64,000 nucleotides of DNA, taken from the NCBI GenBank assembly GCA_964566965.1, contig CAZMKO010000001.1, forward strand, positions 1-64,000. Reading direction: 5' to 3'. The position numbers and the translations under genes were made by a program. This document shows positions 1 through 7,389 of the stretch, in pieces. The stretch comes from Oleiagrimonas sp964566965. GTDB lineage: Bacteria; Pseudomonadota; Gammaproteobacteria; Xanthomonadales; Rhodanobacteraceae. The notes below the pieces were generated by a model. It made no database searches, was not told where the DNA came from, and worked only from the letters and a program-made list of their open reading frames with translations. Position 1 is the stretch's first letter. Each line of letters begins with the position of its first letter.

Positions 1-218
1 CTTTTGCCTGATACTCGTGGAAATTCATTCGCTACCTCGGCGACACGGAAAACGTTCAAGCGCACCCGCGGGCGCGCAGAGGCGTCGCCGTGGGGGCTAC
101 CGTACGCGGGTGGCAAGGCCCTGGGCCGGCACCGAACCCGCGCAACATGGCTCGCCATTGTCTCGCAAGCACCGGGCAATGGAAACCCCGCCCACCCGGC
201 GCGGCCTTGCAACGCCTA

Positions 219-224
219 TATAAT
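219..224 (+). promoter_or_regulatory. Candidate -10 element for pilS-pilR
   Basis: A perfect TATAAT lies 48 bases before the chosen pilS start. No good -35 hexamer sits 16-18 bases upstream, so the promoter is uncertain. The rest of the first 270 bases shows no recognisable gene, RNA or repeat on either strand; the open frames there look like GC-rich noise. Confidence 0.4.
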
Positions 225-271
225 GGCGCCGGGGAAGGGCCGGCCACCGCCGGAACCGGAGAGCGCACCAC

Positions 272-1906
272 GTGCCCAGCAACGCATCCACGCCACCGCC
301 GTCACGGGCGTCCATGACGCACGGCGGCCGCCGCGAACTGTATTTTCTGCACGTTTTCCGCACGTGCCAGGCGCTGGTGTACGTGCTGCTGATGTTCAGC
401 CCGCTGCAGTTCAAGTGGCTGTCGCTGCAATACCCGGTCCTGGGCCATGTGCTGGCCCCGGCCTACCTGCTGTTCGCCCTGGGCATGCTGCGCGGCACAC
501 CGTTCTGGACCCGGCACCCGGTGGCCGCCGTCTGTCTGGGCCTGGCCGTGGACATCGTCGCGGCGGTGCTGGCCAGCCTGGCCATGCCGGAGGTACGGCT
601 GGGCGTGACGATGATGCTGACTGTCAGCCTGGGTGCCGGCGGTCTGCTGCTGAACCTGCGCCTGGCCGCGTTCTTCGCCGCCATGGCCACGCTGAGCGTA
701 CTCGGCCGCAGCCTGGTCGACATGGCCGCGGGGATCGACTCGAGTTCGCGCATGCTCGAATCGGGCTTGTTCGGGCTGGCCTATTTCGCTTCGATCGGGC
801 TGTGCCACGCGCTGGGACGCCAGATCCGGGCCAGCGAGGCACTGGCCGAGCAGCGCGGCCTGGACCTGGCCAACCTGGCGCAGGTGAACGAGCTCATCAT
901 CCGGCGCATGAAGACCGGCGTGATGCTGGTCGACGATGCCAACCACGTGCACCAGCTCAACGAGTCGGCCTGGATGCTGCTGGGCAACCCGCCATCGGAC
1001 CAGCGCAATCTCGGCACGCTGGCGCCGGAACTGTCGCGGCGCCTCTACCACTGGCGCCACTTCGACAAGCAGGACGAATCGCCCGTGGCCTTGTCCGAGG
1101 GTGCGCCGGACGTGGTCCCGCGATTCACGCGCCTGGCCGCCAACGACGACTCCAACGTCTTGATTTTTCTCGACGACACCTCGCTGGTCTCGCGTCGTGC
1201 CGAACAACTCACGCTGGCCTCGCTGGGCCGCCTGTCGGCCTCGATCGCGCACGAGATCCGCAACCCGCTGGCGGCGATCCGCTATTCGGCGCAGCTGCTG
1301 GCCGAGTCCGACGACCTGCGCGACGCCGACGCGCGCATGGTCGACATCATCAACAACCACTGCGGGCGCATGAACGAAATCATCGAGAACATCCTGCAGT
1401 TATCGCGGCGCGAGCGCTCGCGCCCGGAAACCCTGGACCTCAACGCCTGGGCCCTGCGCTTCGCCGAGGAATACCGCGAAGGCAACGATCTCGGCCACGA
1501 CTCGTTGCGCGTGCTGGTGCAGCCACAGGCCGTGGAGGCGGTGGCCGACCCGCAGCACCTGCAGCAGGTGATCTGGAACCTGGTGCAGAACGCCCTGCAC
1601 TACGGCCGCCTGCCGGGTGAGCCGGCGCGGGTGATGCTGATCGCGCGCAACGCCGGCGAGCCGGGCCCGCCGCTGCTGGAGGTGACCGATCGCGGCGCCG
1701 GCATTCCGGCCAAGGTCGCCGCACGCATCTTCGAGCCGTTCTACACCACCCACGAGTACGGCACCGGCCTTGGCCTGTACCTGGCCCGGCAGATGTGCGA
1801 GGCCAACCAGGGTCAACTCGAATACGTGCCGGTCGCCGGTGGCGGCAGCTGTTTCCGTGTCACCCTGGCCGCCCCGTCGCACATGGCCCAGGCCACGACC
1901 GGCTGA
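272..1906 (+). CDS. pilS: PilS-like sensor histidine kinase
   Basis: Membrane sensor kinase that in the PilS/PilR system phosphorylates the sigma-54 activator PilR to control type IV pilin transcription. The first ~190 residues are a hydrophobic block of about six membrane segments, followed by a PAS-like region. The HisKA box is SIAHEIRNPLAAIRY with His327; an N-box (WNLVQNALHYG, about 431) and G-boxes (DRGAGIP about 471, then TTHEYGTGLGLYLA) follow. Length 544 is normal for PilS. The GTG start was chosen for the GGAGAG eight bases upstream; an ATG at 314 is the alternative. pilR follows after 82 bases on the same strand. Family assignment rests on kinase architecture plus the adjacent NtrC-class regulator. 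Confidence is high for the kinase and good for PilS. Confidence 0.88.
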   Translation: MPSNASTPPPSRASMTHGGRRELYFLHVFRTCQALVYVLLMFSPLQFKWLSLQYPVLGHVLAPAYLLFALGMLRGTPFWTRHPVAAVCLGLAVDIVAAVLASLAMPEVRLGVTMMLTVSLGAGGLLLNLRLAAFFAAMATLSVLGRSLVDMAAGIDSSSRMLESGLFGLAYFASIGLCHALGRQIRASEALAEQRGLDLANLAQVNELIIRRMKTGVMLVDDANHVHQLNESAWMLLGNPPSDQRNLGTLAPELSRRLYHWRHFDKQDESPVALSEGAPDVVPRFTRLAANDDSNVLIFLDDTSLVSRRAEQLTLASLGRLSASIAHEIRNPLAAIRYSAQLLAESDDLRDADARMVDIINNHCGRMNEIIENILQLSRRERSRPETLDLNAWALRFAEEYREGNDLGHDSLRVLVQPQAVEAVADPQHLQQVIWNLVQNALHYGRLPGEPARVMLIARNAGEPGPPLLEVTDRGAGIPAKVAARIFEPFYTTHEYGTGLGLYLARQMCEANQGQLEYVPVAGGGSCFRVTLAAPSHMAQATTG

Positions 1907-1988
1907 GCGCCGCAAGACCATGGCTTGCCACGGCCCGTACCCGCGTTACCATGAAGCTGAACAAATCAACAACGACAACAGGCAATCC

Positions 1989-3413
1989 ATGACTACACAA
2001 AACGTCCTGGTCGTCGATGACGAACGCGATATCCGCGAGCTGCTCACCATCACGCTGGGCCGGATGAACCTGGAAGTGGACGCCGCCGCCAGCGTCGGCG
2101 ACGCGCGTCGGATGCTGGCCGAACGCCGCTACGACCTGTGCTTCACCGACATGCGCCTGCCCGACGGATCCGGCCAGGAACTGATCGAGCTGATCGCGGC
2201 CGAGTACCCGGACACGCCGGTGGCCATGATCACCGCCTACGGCAACGTCGATGCCGCCGTGGATGCACTGAAAGCCGGCGCCTTCGACTTCGTGTCCAAG
2301 CCGGTGGACATCAAGATGCTGCGCCAGCTGGTGCACACGGCGCTGAAACTGTCCGCCGACAACATGCGGCAGGCACAACCGGCCACGCCCGGAACCGACG
2401 AGACGCCCGCCGCGGACGCACCGACGCCGGTGCCGGCCGCCGCGCGGCGTCTGGTCGGCGATTCGGCGCCGATGCAGAAGGTACGCGCCACCATCGCCAA
2501 GCTGGCGCGCAACCAGGCACCGGTGTACATCAGTGGCGAATCGGGTGTGGGCAAGGAACTGGTGGCACGGCTGATCCATGACATGGGTCCGCGTGCCGGC
2601 GGACCGTTCGTGCCGGTCAACTGCGGAGCGATCCCGGCCGAACTGATGGAAAGCGAATTCTTCGGCCACCGCAAGGGCAGTTTCACCGGCGCGCACGCGG
2701 ACAAGGAAGGCCTGTTCCAGAGCGCCAACGGTGGCACCCTGTTTCTGGACGAGGTGGCCGAGCTGCCGCTGCACATGCAGGTCAAGTTGCTGCGCGTGAT
2801 CCAGGAAAAGGCGGTGCGTCCCATCGGCGGGCGCGGCGAGAGCACGGTCGACGTGCGCATCCTTTCCGCCACGCACAAGGACCTGGTCGAGCTGGTCGAA
2901 CAGGGCGCCTTCCGACAGGATCTCTTTTACCGCATCAACGTCATCGAACTGCACGTGCCGCCGTTGCGCGAACGTCGTGGCGACGTGCCGCAGCTGGTGG
3001 AAGTCATGCTCGAACGCCTGGCGGCCGACATCGGCACCGAACCGGCACGACTGGCACCGGCGGCGATGCGCGCGCTGAGCGAATACGACTTTCCCGGCAA
3101 CGTGCGCGAACTGGAGAACATCCTCGAGCGCGCCATGGCCATGTGCGAGGACCAGCACATCGACGTCGACGACCTGATGCTCCCGGACAACAGCGGCCGG
3201 CCCGCTCCCGGCCACGCATCGGACGGTGAAGCGCCGATGCCCGATGCCCGCGCCAGAAACCAGCCGCTGGACGACTACATGTCCGGCATCGAGCGTGAAA
3301 CCATCATGCAGGCGCTGGAAAAAACGCGCTACAACAAGACCGCCGCCGCACGGCAACTGGGCATCACCTTCCGCGCCCTGCGCTACAAGCTGAAAAAGCT
3401 GGGCATCGACTGA
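1989..3413 (+). CDS. pilR: PilR-like sigma-54 response regulator
   Basis: NtrC-class transcription activator, 474 residues, partner of the kinase just upstream. The N-terminal receiver has the acidic pair DD10-11 and phospho-acceptor Asp54 in FTDMRLPDGSG, with the switch lysine in VSKPVD. The central AAA+ domain carries Walker A GESGVGKE and the sigma-54 contact loop in the form GSFTGA, not the more common GAFTGA. A Fis-type helix-turn-helix ends the protein (TRYNKTAAARQLGITFRAL). In known systems PilR drives pilA from a sigma-54 promoter; pilA is not in this window. Start chosen at MTTQNVLVVDDE because the receiver fold begins there. No clear terminator follows; the next 120 bases hold short repeats. 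Confidence 0.9.
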   Translation: MTTQNVLVVDDERDIRELLTITLGRMNLEVDAAASVGDARRMLAERRYDLCFTDMRLPDGSGQELIELIAAEYPDTPVAMITAYGNVDAAVDALKAGAFDFVSKPVDIKMLRQLVHTALKLSADNMRQAQPATPGTDETPAADAPTPVPAAARRLVGDSAPMQKVRATIAKLARNQAPVYISGESGVGKELVARLIHDMGPRAGGPFVPVNCGAIPAELMESEFFGHRKGSFTGAHADKEGLFQSANGGTLFLDEVAELPLHMQVKLLRVIQEKAVRPIGGRGESTVDVRILSATHKDLVELVEQGAFRQDLFYRINVIELHVPPLRERRGDVPQLVEVMLERLAADIGTEPARLAPAAMRALSEYDFPGNVRELENILERAMAMCEDQHIDVDDLMLPDNSGRPAPGHASDGEAPMPDARARNQPLDDYMSGIERETIMQALEKTRYNKTAAARQLGITFRALRYKLKKLGID

Positions 3414-3415
3414 TG

Positions 3416-3541
3416 CCAGCGACACTCGCGGCAGATGGGCGATTTTTCACCTAAATGACTCGGATTTGTGGGCTGGCGGGCCGCCGGCATACGCGTCCAG
3501 CGGCACTCGCGGCAGGTGGGCGATTTTTTCACACGCTCTCA
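3416..3541. repeat. Duplicated short intergenic repeat after pilR
   Basis: Two related direct copies start at 3416 and 3497, sharing the pattern CCAGCG-CACTCGCGGCAG-TGGGCGATTTTT-CAC with a few changes. The second copy runs into the stop codon of the minus-strand gene that ends at 3539. A 30-base identical stretch (3512-3541) recurs at 14389-14418, again ending on a minus-strand stop codon. Function unknown; it may be a dispersed element or a transcript-end signal. Confidence 0.65.
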
Positions 3542-5068
3542 GGACAAGGCCGCGTGCACGGCGTTCAACAGCACGCCGGGTGTGACCGGCTTGTCCAGCA
3601 GGGTCAGGTGCTCCAACGGCGGCAGGTCATCCAGGTCCGGAGGCGCATCGGGCCGTGTCAACAGCAACACGGCGCCGTCGTAGTTGCGCTCCAGCAGCGC
3701 CGCCAAGGTGCGCACACCGGTGAACAGGCTCATGTCGGCGTCCATCACCACCACCTCGGGCAGGCCATGGGTCGCCAGCGACTGCAGCGCCGCGGTGCCG
3801 CTCTGGCTGGCATGAACGACATAGCCGTACCCCTCCAGGGTGCTGGCCAGCAACGACAACTGGGCCGCCTCCTCCTCGACCACCAGCACGCACTCGCCGT
3901 GGCCGCGCGGCGCCGGCGCCATCGTGTCGGCCTGGTCGACACGCATGTTCTCGGGCAGGTACAGGCAGAAGCAGGTCCCCTTCCCGGGCGTGCTGTCCAC
4001 CCGCATGACGCCGCCGTGACTGCTGATGATGCGCCGGCACGACACCAACCCGAGTCCGGTGCCGCTGTCCTTGGTGGTGAAGAAGGGTTGGAAAAGGTGC
4101 GCCAGGGTCTCGGCGTCCATCCCGTGCCCGGTGTCGGTGACGCTCAGGCATACAAACCGGCCGGGCTCGACATGTTCGTCGTCACGGAAAAAGTCCGCTT
4201 CCAGCTGGCGGGACGTGGCGCGGACCGTCAGCTGACCGCCACCGGACATGGCCTGGATCGCATTGAGCGAAAGGTTCAGCAGGCATTGCTGCAACTCGGT
4301 GTGGTTGCCGCCGAAGGCCAGACCTTCCTCGGCCACCGTCATGGACATCTCGATGTCCCGTGGCACGCTGCCCTTCAGCAGCAGGTTCAAGGCCTGAAAC
4401 AGGTCGTCGACCCGCACCTTCTCGTCACGCCGTGCGCCACGCGCGAAGGTGAGCATGGACGAAACCATGTCCAGGCCACGCTGGCCGCAATCGCGCACCA
4501 GATCACCCAGGCGCGCCAGACGCTCGTCGTCGCGGTAGTCGTCCAGGGTGTCGGCCGCCAGCAACAACGGTTGCAGCAGGTTGCGCAAATCGTGGCTGAG
4601 GCCGCCGGCCAGCAAGGCCAGCGACTCGAACCGCTGCGCCCGGATCAGTTCATCCTCGGCATGCTGCCGGGCCCGCTGTTCGCCGGCCTCGTGCAGGGCA
4701 CGGCGCACCGCGGCGGCCAGACGCACGGTGTTGTGCTTGAGGATGTAGTCGGTGGCGCCGCGCCGCAACGCTTCGACCGCGACCTCCTCGCCGATGGTGC
4801 CGGACACGAAAATGAATGGCAGCAGGAGATCGCGCTCGCGCAACAGGTCCAGCGCACGCTGGCCGTCGAACGTGGGCAGGTTGATGTCCGACAGCACGAT
4901 GTCGGGCCGGAAGGTATCCAGTGCCTCCAGAAATTGCGTCTCGGTGTCCACGCGCAAGTCCACGCAGTCGATGCCGTCATCGCGCAGGTCGTCGATGACG
5001 AGCTCGGCATCGGCCGGCTCATCCTCGACCAGCAGGACGCGCATCGGTGGCGGGTTGCCGGCGTTCAT
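3539..5068 (-). CDS. Hybrid receiver - histidine kinase - receiver protein
   Basis: Soluble hybrid two-component protein of 509 residues. An N-terminal receiver (VEDE at 14-17, phospho-acceptor Asp61 in LSDINLPTFDG, Lys in LKHNT) is followed by a kinase core with H-box LSHDLRNLLQP, N-box LNLSLNAIQAMSGGGQ and G-box TTKDSGTGLGL. A second receiver closes the protein (LVVEEE, VMDADMS, LLDKPVT). No membrane segment or sensor domain is visible, so its input is probably phosphate arriving at the first receiver. Start chosen at MNAGNPPPMRVLLVEDE, five bases after the stop of the single-receiver gene upstream. It is the last gene of a three-gene set (sensor kinase, receiver, hybrid). Target output unknown. 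Confidence 0.85.
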   Translation of the reverse strand: MNAGNPPPMRVLLVEDEPADAELVIDDLRDDGIDCVDLRVDTETQFLEALDTFRPDIVLSDINLPTFDGQRALDLLRERDLLLPFIFVSGTIGEEVAVEALRRGATDYILKHNTVRLAAAVRRALHEAGEQRARQHAEDELIRAQRFESLALLAGGLSHDLRNLLQPLLLAADTLDDYRDDERLARLGDLVRDCGQRGLDMVSSMLTFARGARRDEKVRVDDLFQALNLLLKGSVPRDIEMSMTVAEEGLAFGGNHTELQQCLLNLSLNAIQAMSGGGQLTVRATSRQLEADFFRDDEHVEPGRFVCLSVTDTGHGMDAETLAHLFQPFFTTKDSGTGLGLVSCRRIISSHGGVMRVDSTPGKGTCFCLYLPENMRVDQADTMAPAPRGHGECVLVVEEEAAQLSLLASTLEGYGYVVHASQSGTAALQSLATHGLPEVVVMDADMSLFTGVRTLAALLERNYDGAVLLLTRPDAPPDLDDLPPLEHLTLLDKPVTPGVLLNAVHAALS

Positions 5069-5073
5069 GGCAG

Positions 5074-5514
5074 TCAGTCTTCCGGCGCTTCGTTGAGGAC
5101 CGCCCAGAACCGCCCCAGGGTCTGCACGGCGTTGAAGAACTGCTGCACGTCCACCGGCTTGACCACGTAGGCGTTCACGCCCAGATCCCAACTGCGGGCC
5201 AGGTCGCGTTCCTCGCGCGAGGACGACAGGATCACTACCGGCACATGGCACAGGTTGTCGTCGCCGCGCATGCGCTTGAGCACTTCCAGGCCGTCCATGC
5301 GCGGCATCTTGATGTCCAGCAGCACCAGTGCCGGGTTGCCATCGTCGCGGCCGCTGAATTCACCGCTCGCCTGCAGCCACTCCATGGCCTCCACGCCGTC
5401 CTCGACGTGCACGATGGGGTTGGCGAGCTTGGCCTCGCGCAGGGCGTCGATGGCCATTTCGGCGTCGGCGGCGCTGTCTTCGGCAATGAGGATGGTTTGC
5501 AGTGTCTTGCGCAT
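5074..5514 (-). CDS. Single-domain response regulator (Rcp1-like)
   Basis: A 146-residue stand-alone receiver with no output domain. Conserved acidic residues are in IAEDSAAD, the phospho-acceptor Asp is in LLDIKMPRMDG, and the switch Lys is in VVKPVD. The extended loop between strand 3 and helix 3 region and the overall length match the Rcp1/Cph1-type regulators that partner bacteriophytochrome-like kinases. It lies between a CHASE3 kinase (15 bases upstream) and a receiver-kinase-receiver hybrid (5 bases downstream), so it is well placed to shuttle phosphate between them. Its downstream effect cannot be read from sequence. Confidence 0.88.
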   Translation of the reverse strand: MRKTLQTILIAEDSAADAEMAIDALREAKLANPIVHVEDGVEAMEWLQASGEFSGRDDGNPALVLLDIKMPRMDGLEVLKRMRGDDNLCHVPVVILSSSREERDLARSWDLGVNAYVVKPVDVQQFFNAVQTLGRFWAVLNEAPED

Positions 5515-5529
5515 GGCGTTTTCGATCGA

Positions 5530-7302
5530 TCAGGAGGGTTGTCCGGCGTCGGCGACGTCCGGAACGGGAAGGGAAAAATGGAAACGGGCGCCCTTGCCGG
5601 GCTCGGCCTCGGCCCAGACACGCCCGCCGTGGCGCATGATGATCCGGCGCACGTTGGCCAGCCCGATCCCGCTGCCGGGAAACTCCGAGGCCTTGTGCAT
5701 GCGCTGGAACACGCCGAACAGCTTGTCGGCATAGGCCATGTCGAAACCGGCGCCGTTGTCGCCGACGGTAAACACGTACTGGTCGTCGTCGCGCCGGGCG
5801 CTGACACGGATCTCGGCATGTCCGCACTTGGACGTGTACTTGACCGCGTTGCCGATCAGGTTTTGCCACACCGTGCGCAGCATGCCCACGTCACCCGCCA
5901 CCGTGGGCAGCGTGGCGACCTCCCAGTGGATGTCGCGTCCCTCGGCGTCGGCCATGGCCATGTCGCGAGCCTGTGCCGCCAGGTGTTGCATGTCCACCGG
6001 CTGCATGCGCAGGGCGCCGCGGCCCAGCCGCGAGTACACCAGCAGGCCGTCGATCAGGCCGGCCATGCGCCGGGCCGCATCGCTGATAACTTCCAGGTAA
6101 TGCGTGGTCTTTTCGTCGATCCCGGTGCCGAGATGACGTTCCAGCTTGTTCGAGAACCCGGCGATGTGGCGCAGCGGCGCGCGCAGGTCGTGGGAGACGG
6201 AGTAGCTGAAGGCTTCCAGCTCGCGGTTGACTTCCGACAGCTGCTCCAGCTTGTGCTCCAGCTCGACATTGAGTTCGTTGACCTGGTTTTCGGCCAGCGT
6301 GCGCGAGGTGACATCGCTGACACTGAGCAGCATGGCCTCGTCGTCCTCCTCGGGCAGGGACATGCGCCGCGCGTTGACCAGTACGTGCCGGTCCACGCCG
6401 TCGGCCGTGGTCTGCTCCATCTCATAGTCCCACAGCTCCCGGTCGCGCCCCATGACATCCACCAGCCGCTGCAGCGCGGCCTCGTCGTCCCAGGCGCCGT
6501 CACCCACCTCACGCAGACGCGATTCATGCCCGTTCGGCAACTTGCCATAGAACTCGTGAAAGGCCGCGTTGACCATCATCAGCCGCAGATCGCCGTCCAG
6601 CACCGCCATCGGTTCGCGCACGGTCTGCACGATGCGCTCGGCACGTGCCACGGCGCGACGGCTGATGCGCTCGGCGCGGATGCGATGGGCGATGGCGCGC
6701 TCGGACACCAGCACCACGATCGTCAACAGCAGCAACTGCACCACCGTCATCACCGTCTGCACGATGTAGGCGGCACGCGCCTTGGAACGCGATTCCTCCG
6801 TGCGCTGGCTCATCAGCCGCGACTCGGCCGCGACGATGTCGCCGGCCAACGCGCTGTAGCCGAACATCGTGGCGGCTTGGCCCAGGGCCCGATAGGCGCC
6901 GCGCGGGTCGCCGGCGGCATAGCGTTTGAGGGCCTGGTTCATCAACGCGGTGCGATGCTCGACCACCGAACGGAGAGCGCCGAGGCGGGTCTGCTGGTCG
7001 GCATTGTCGATGGTCAGGTCGCGCAACGTCGTCAGCAATGGCCCGATCTGGGCGTCGGCCTCGGCAATGCGCTTTTTGACGTCGTCACGATGCACGCCCT
7101 GCAACACGGAATAAGTGGCCGCCTCCATGTCGCGCAGGCGATACAGGAGTTTGTACACCGAGGCACGCACCTGGGCGCTGTGTGACACCCACTGGCGCGC
7201 CTCCAGTGCACTGTCGGTGGTACTGCGCGTGACCAGATACGGCAACACGACGCTCACCAGCACTGCCAGCAACAGCAGGACCAGACGCCACCGCATCAGC
7301 AT
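5530..7302 (-). CDS. Membrane sensor kinase with CHASE3 and PAS domains
   Basis: Sensor histidine kinase of about 590 residues. An N-terminal membrane segment (WRLVLLLLAVLVSVVLPY) is followed by a ~150-residue periplasmic helical domain with CHASE3 features, a second membrane segment (VVQLLLLTIVVLVSE), a PAS region (MAVLDGDLRLMMVNAAFHEFYG), a HisKA box YSVSHDLRAPLRHIAGF with His371, N-box NLIGNAVKYTS and G-box DNGAGFDMAYADKLFGVFQRMH. This kinase type is close to the C-terminal half of bacteriophytochromes. Start placed at MLMRWRL because AGGTGG lies nine bases upstream; an ATG at 7356 would add 18 residues. First gene of the three-gene phosphorelay set. The ligand is unknown. Confidence 0.86.
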   Translation of the reverse strand: MLMRWRLVLLLLAVLVSVVLPYLVTRSTTDSALEARQWVSHSAQVRASVYKLLYRLRDMEAATYSVLQGVHRDDVKKRIAEADAQIGPLLTTLRDLTIDNADQQTRLGALRSVVEHRTALMNQALKRYAAGDPRGAYRALGQAATMFGYSALAGDIVAAESRLMSQRTEESRSKARAAYIVQTVMTVVQLLLLTIVVLVSERAIAHRIRAERISRRAVARAERIVQTVREPMAVLDGDLRLMMVNAAFHEFYGKLPNGHESRLREVGDGAWDDEAALQRLVDVMGRDRELWDYEMEQTTADGVDRHVLVNARRMSLPEEDDEAMLLSVSDVTSRTLAENQVNELNVELEHKLEQLSEVNRELEAFSYSVSHDLRAPLRHIAGFSNKLERHLGTGIDEKTTHYLEVISDAARRMAGLIDGLLVYSRLGRGALRMQPVDMQHLAAQARDMAMADAEGRDIHWEVATLPTVAGDVGMLRTVWQNLIGNAVKYTSKCGHAEIRVSARRDDDQYVFTVGDNGAGFDMAYADKLFGVFQRMHKASEFPGSGIGLANVRRIIMRHGGRVWAEAEPGKGARFHFSLPVPDVADAGQPS

Positions 7303-7363
7303 GTTGAGATGCCACCTGTTTTTCACGCTGCCATGACCCCATTCCCCGAACGTCATTCTGGCA

Positions 7364-7389
7364 CGAAAAATGCCCGGTCGTGCAACCGG
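7364..7389 (-). terminator. Weak terminator after the GH92 gene
   Basis: On the minus strand a 5-bp stem (CCGGT/ACCGG, 6-base loop) is followed by GCATTTTTCG. It abuts the stop codon of the mannosidase gene and could separate it from the kinase operon downstream. The stem is short, so confidence is low. Confidence 0.35.

Noticed and set aside
1..218. A gene fragment at the left edge
   Set aside because: Several frames are open because of high GC, but none shows a recognisable motif or coding-like composition.
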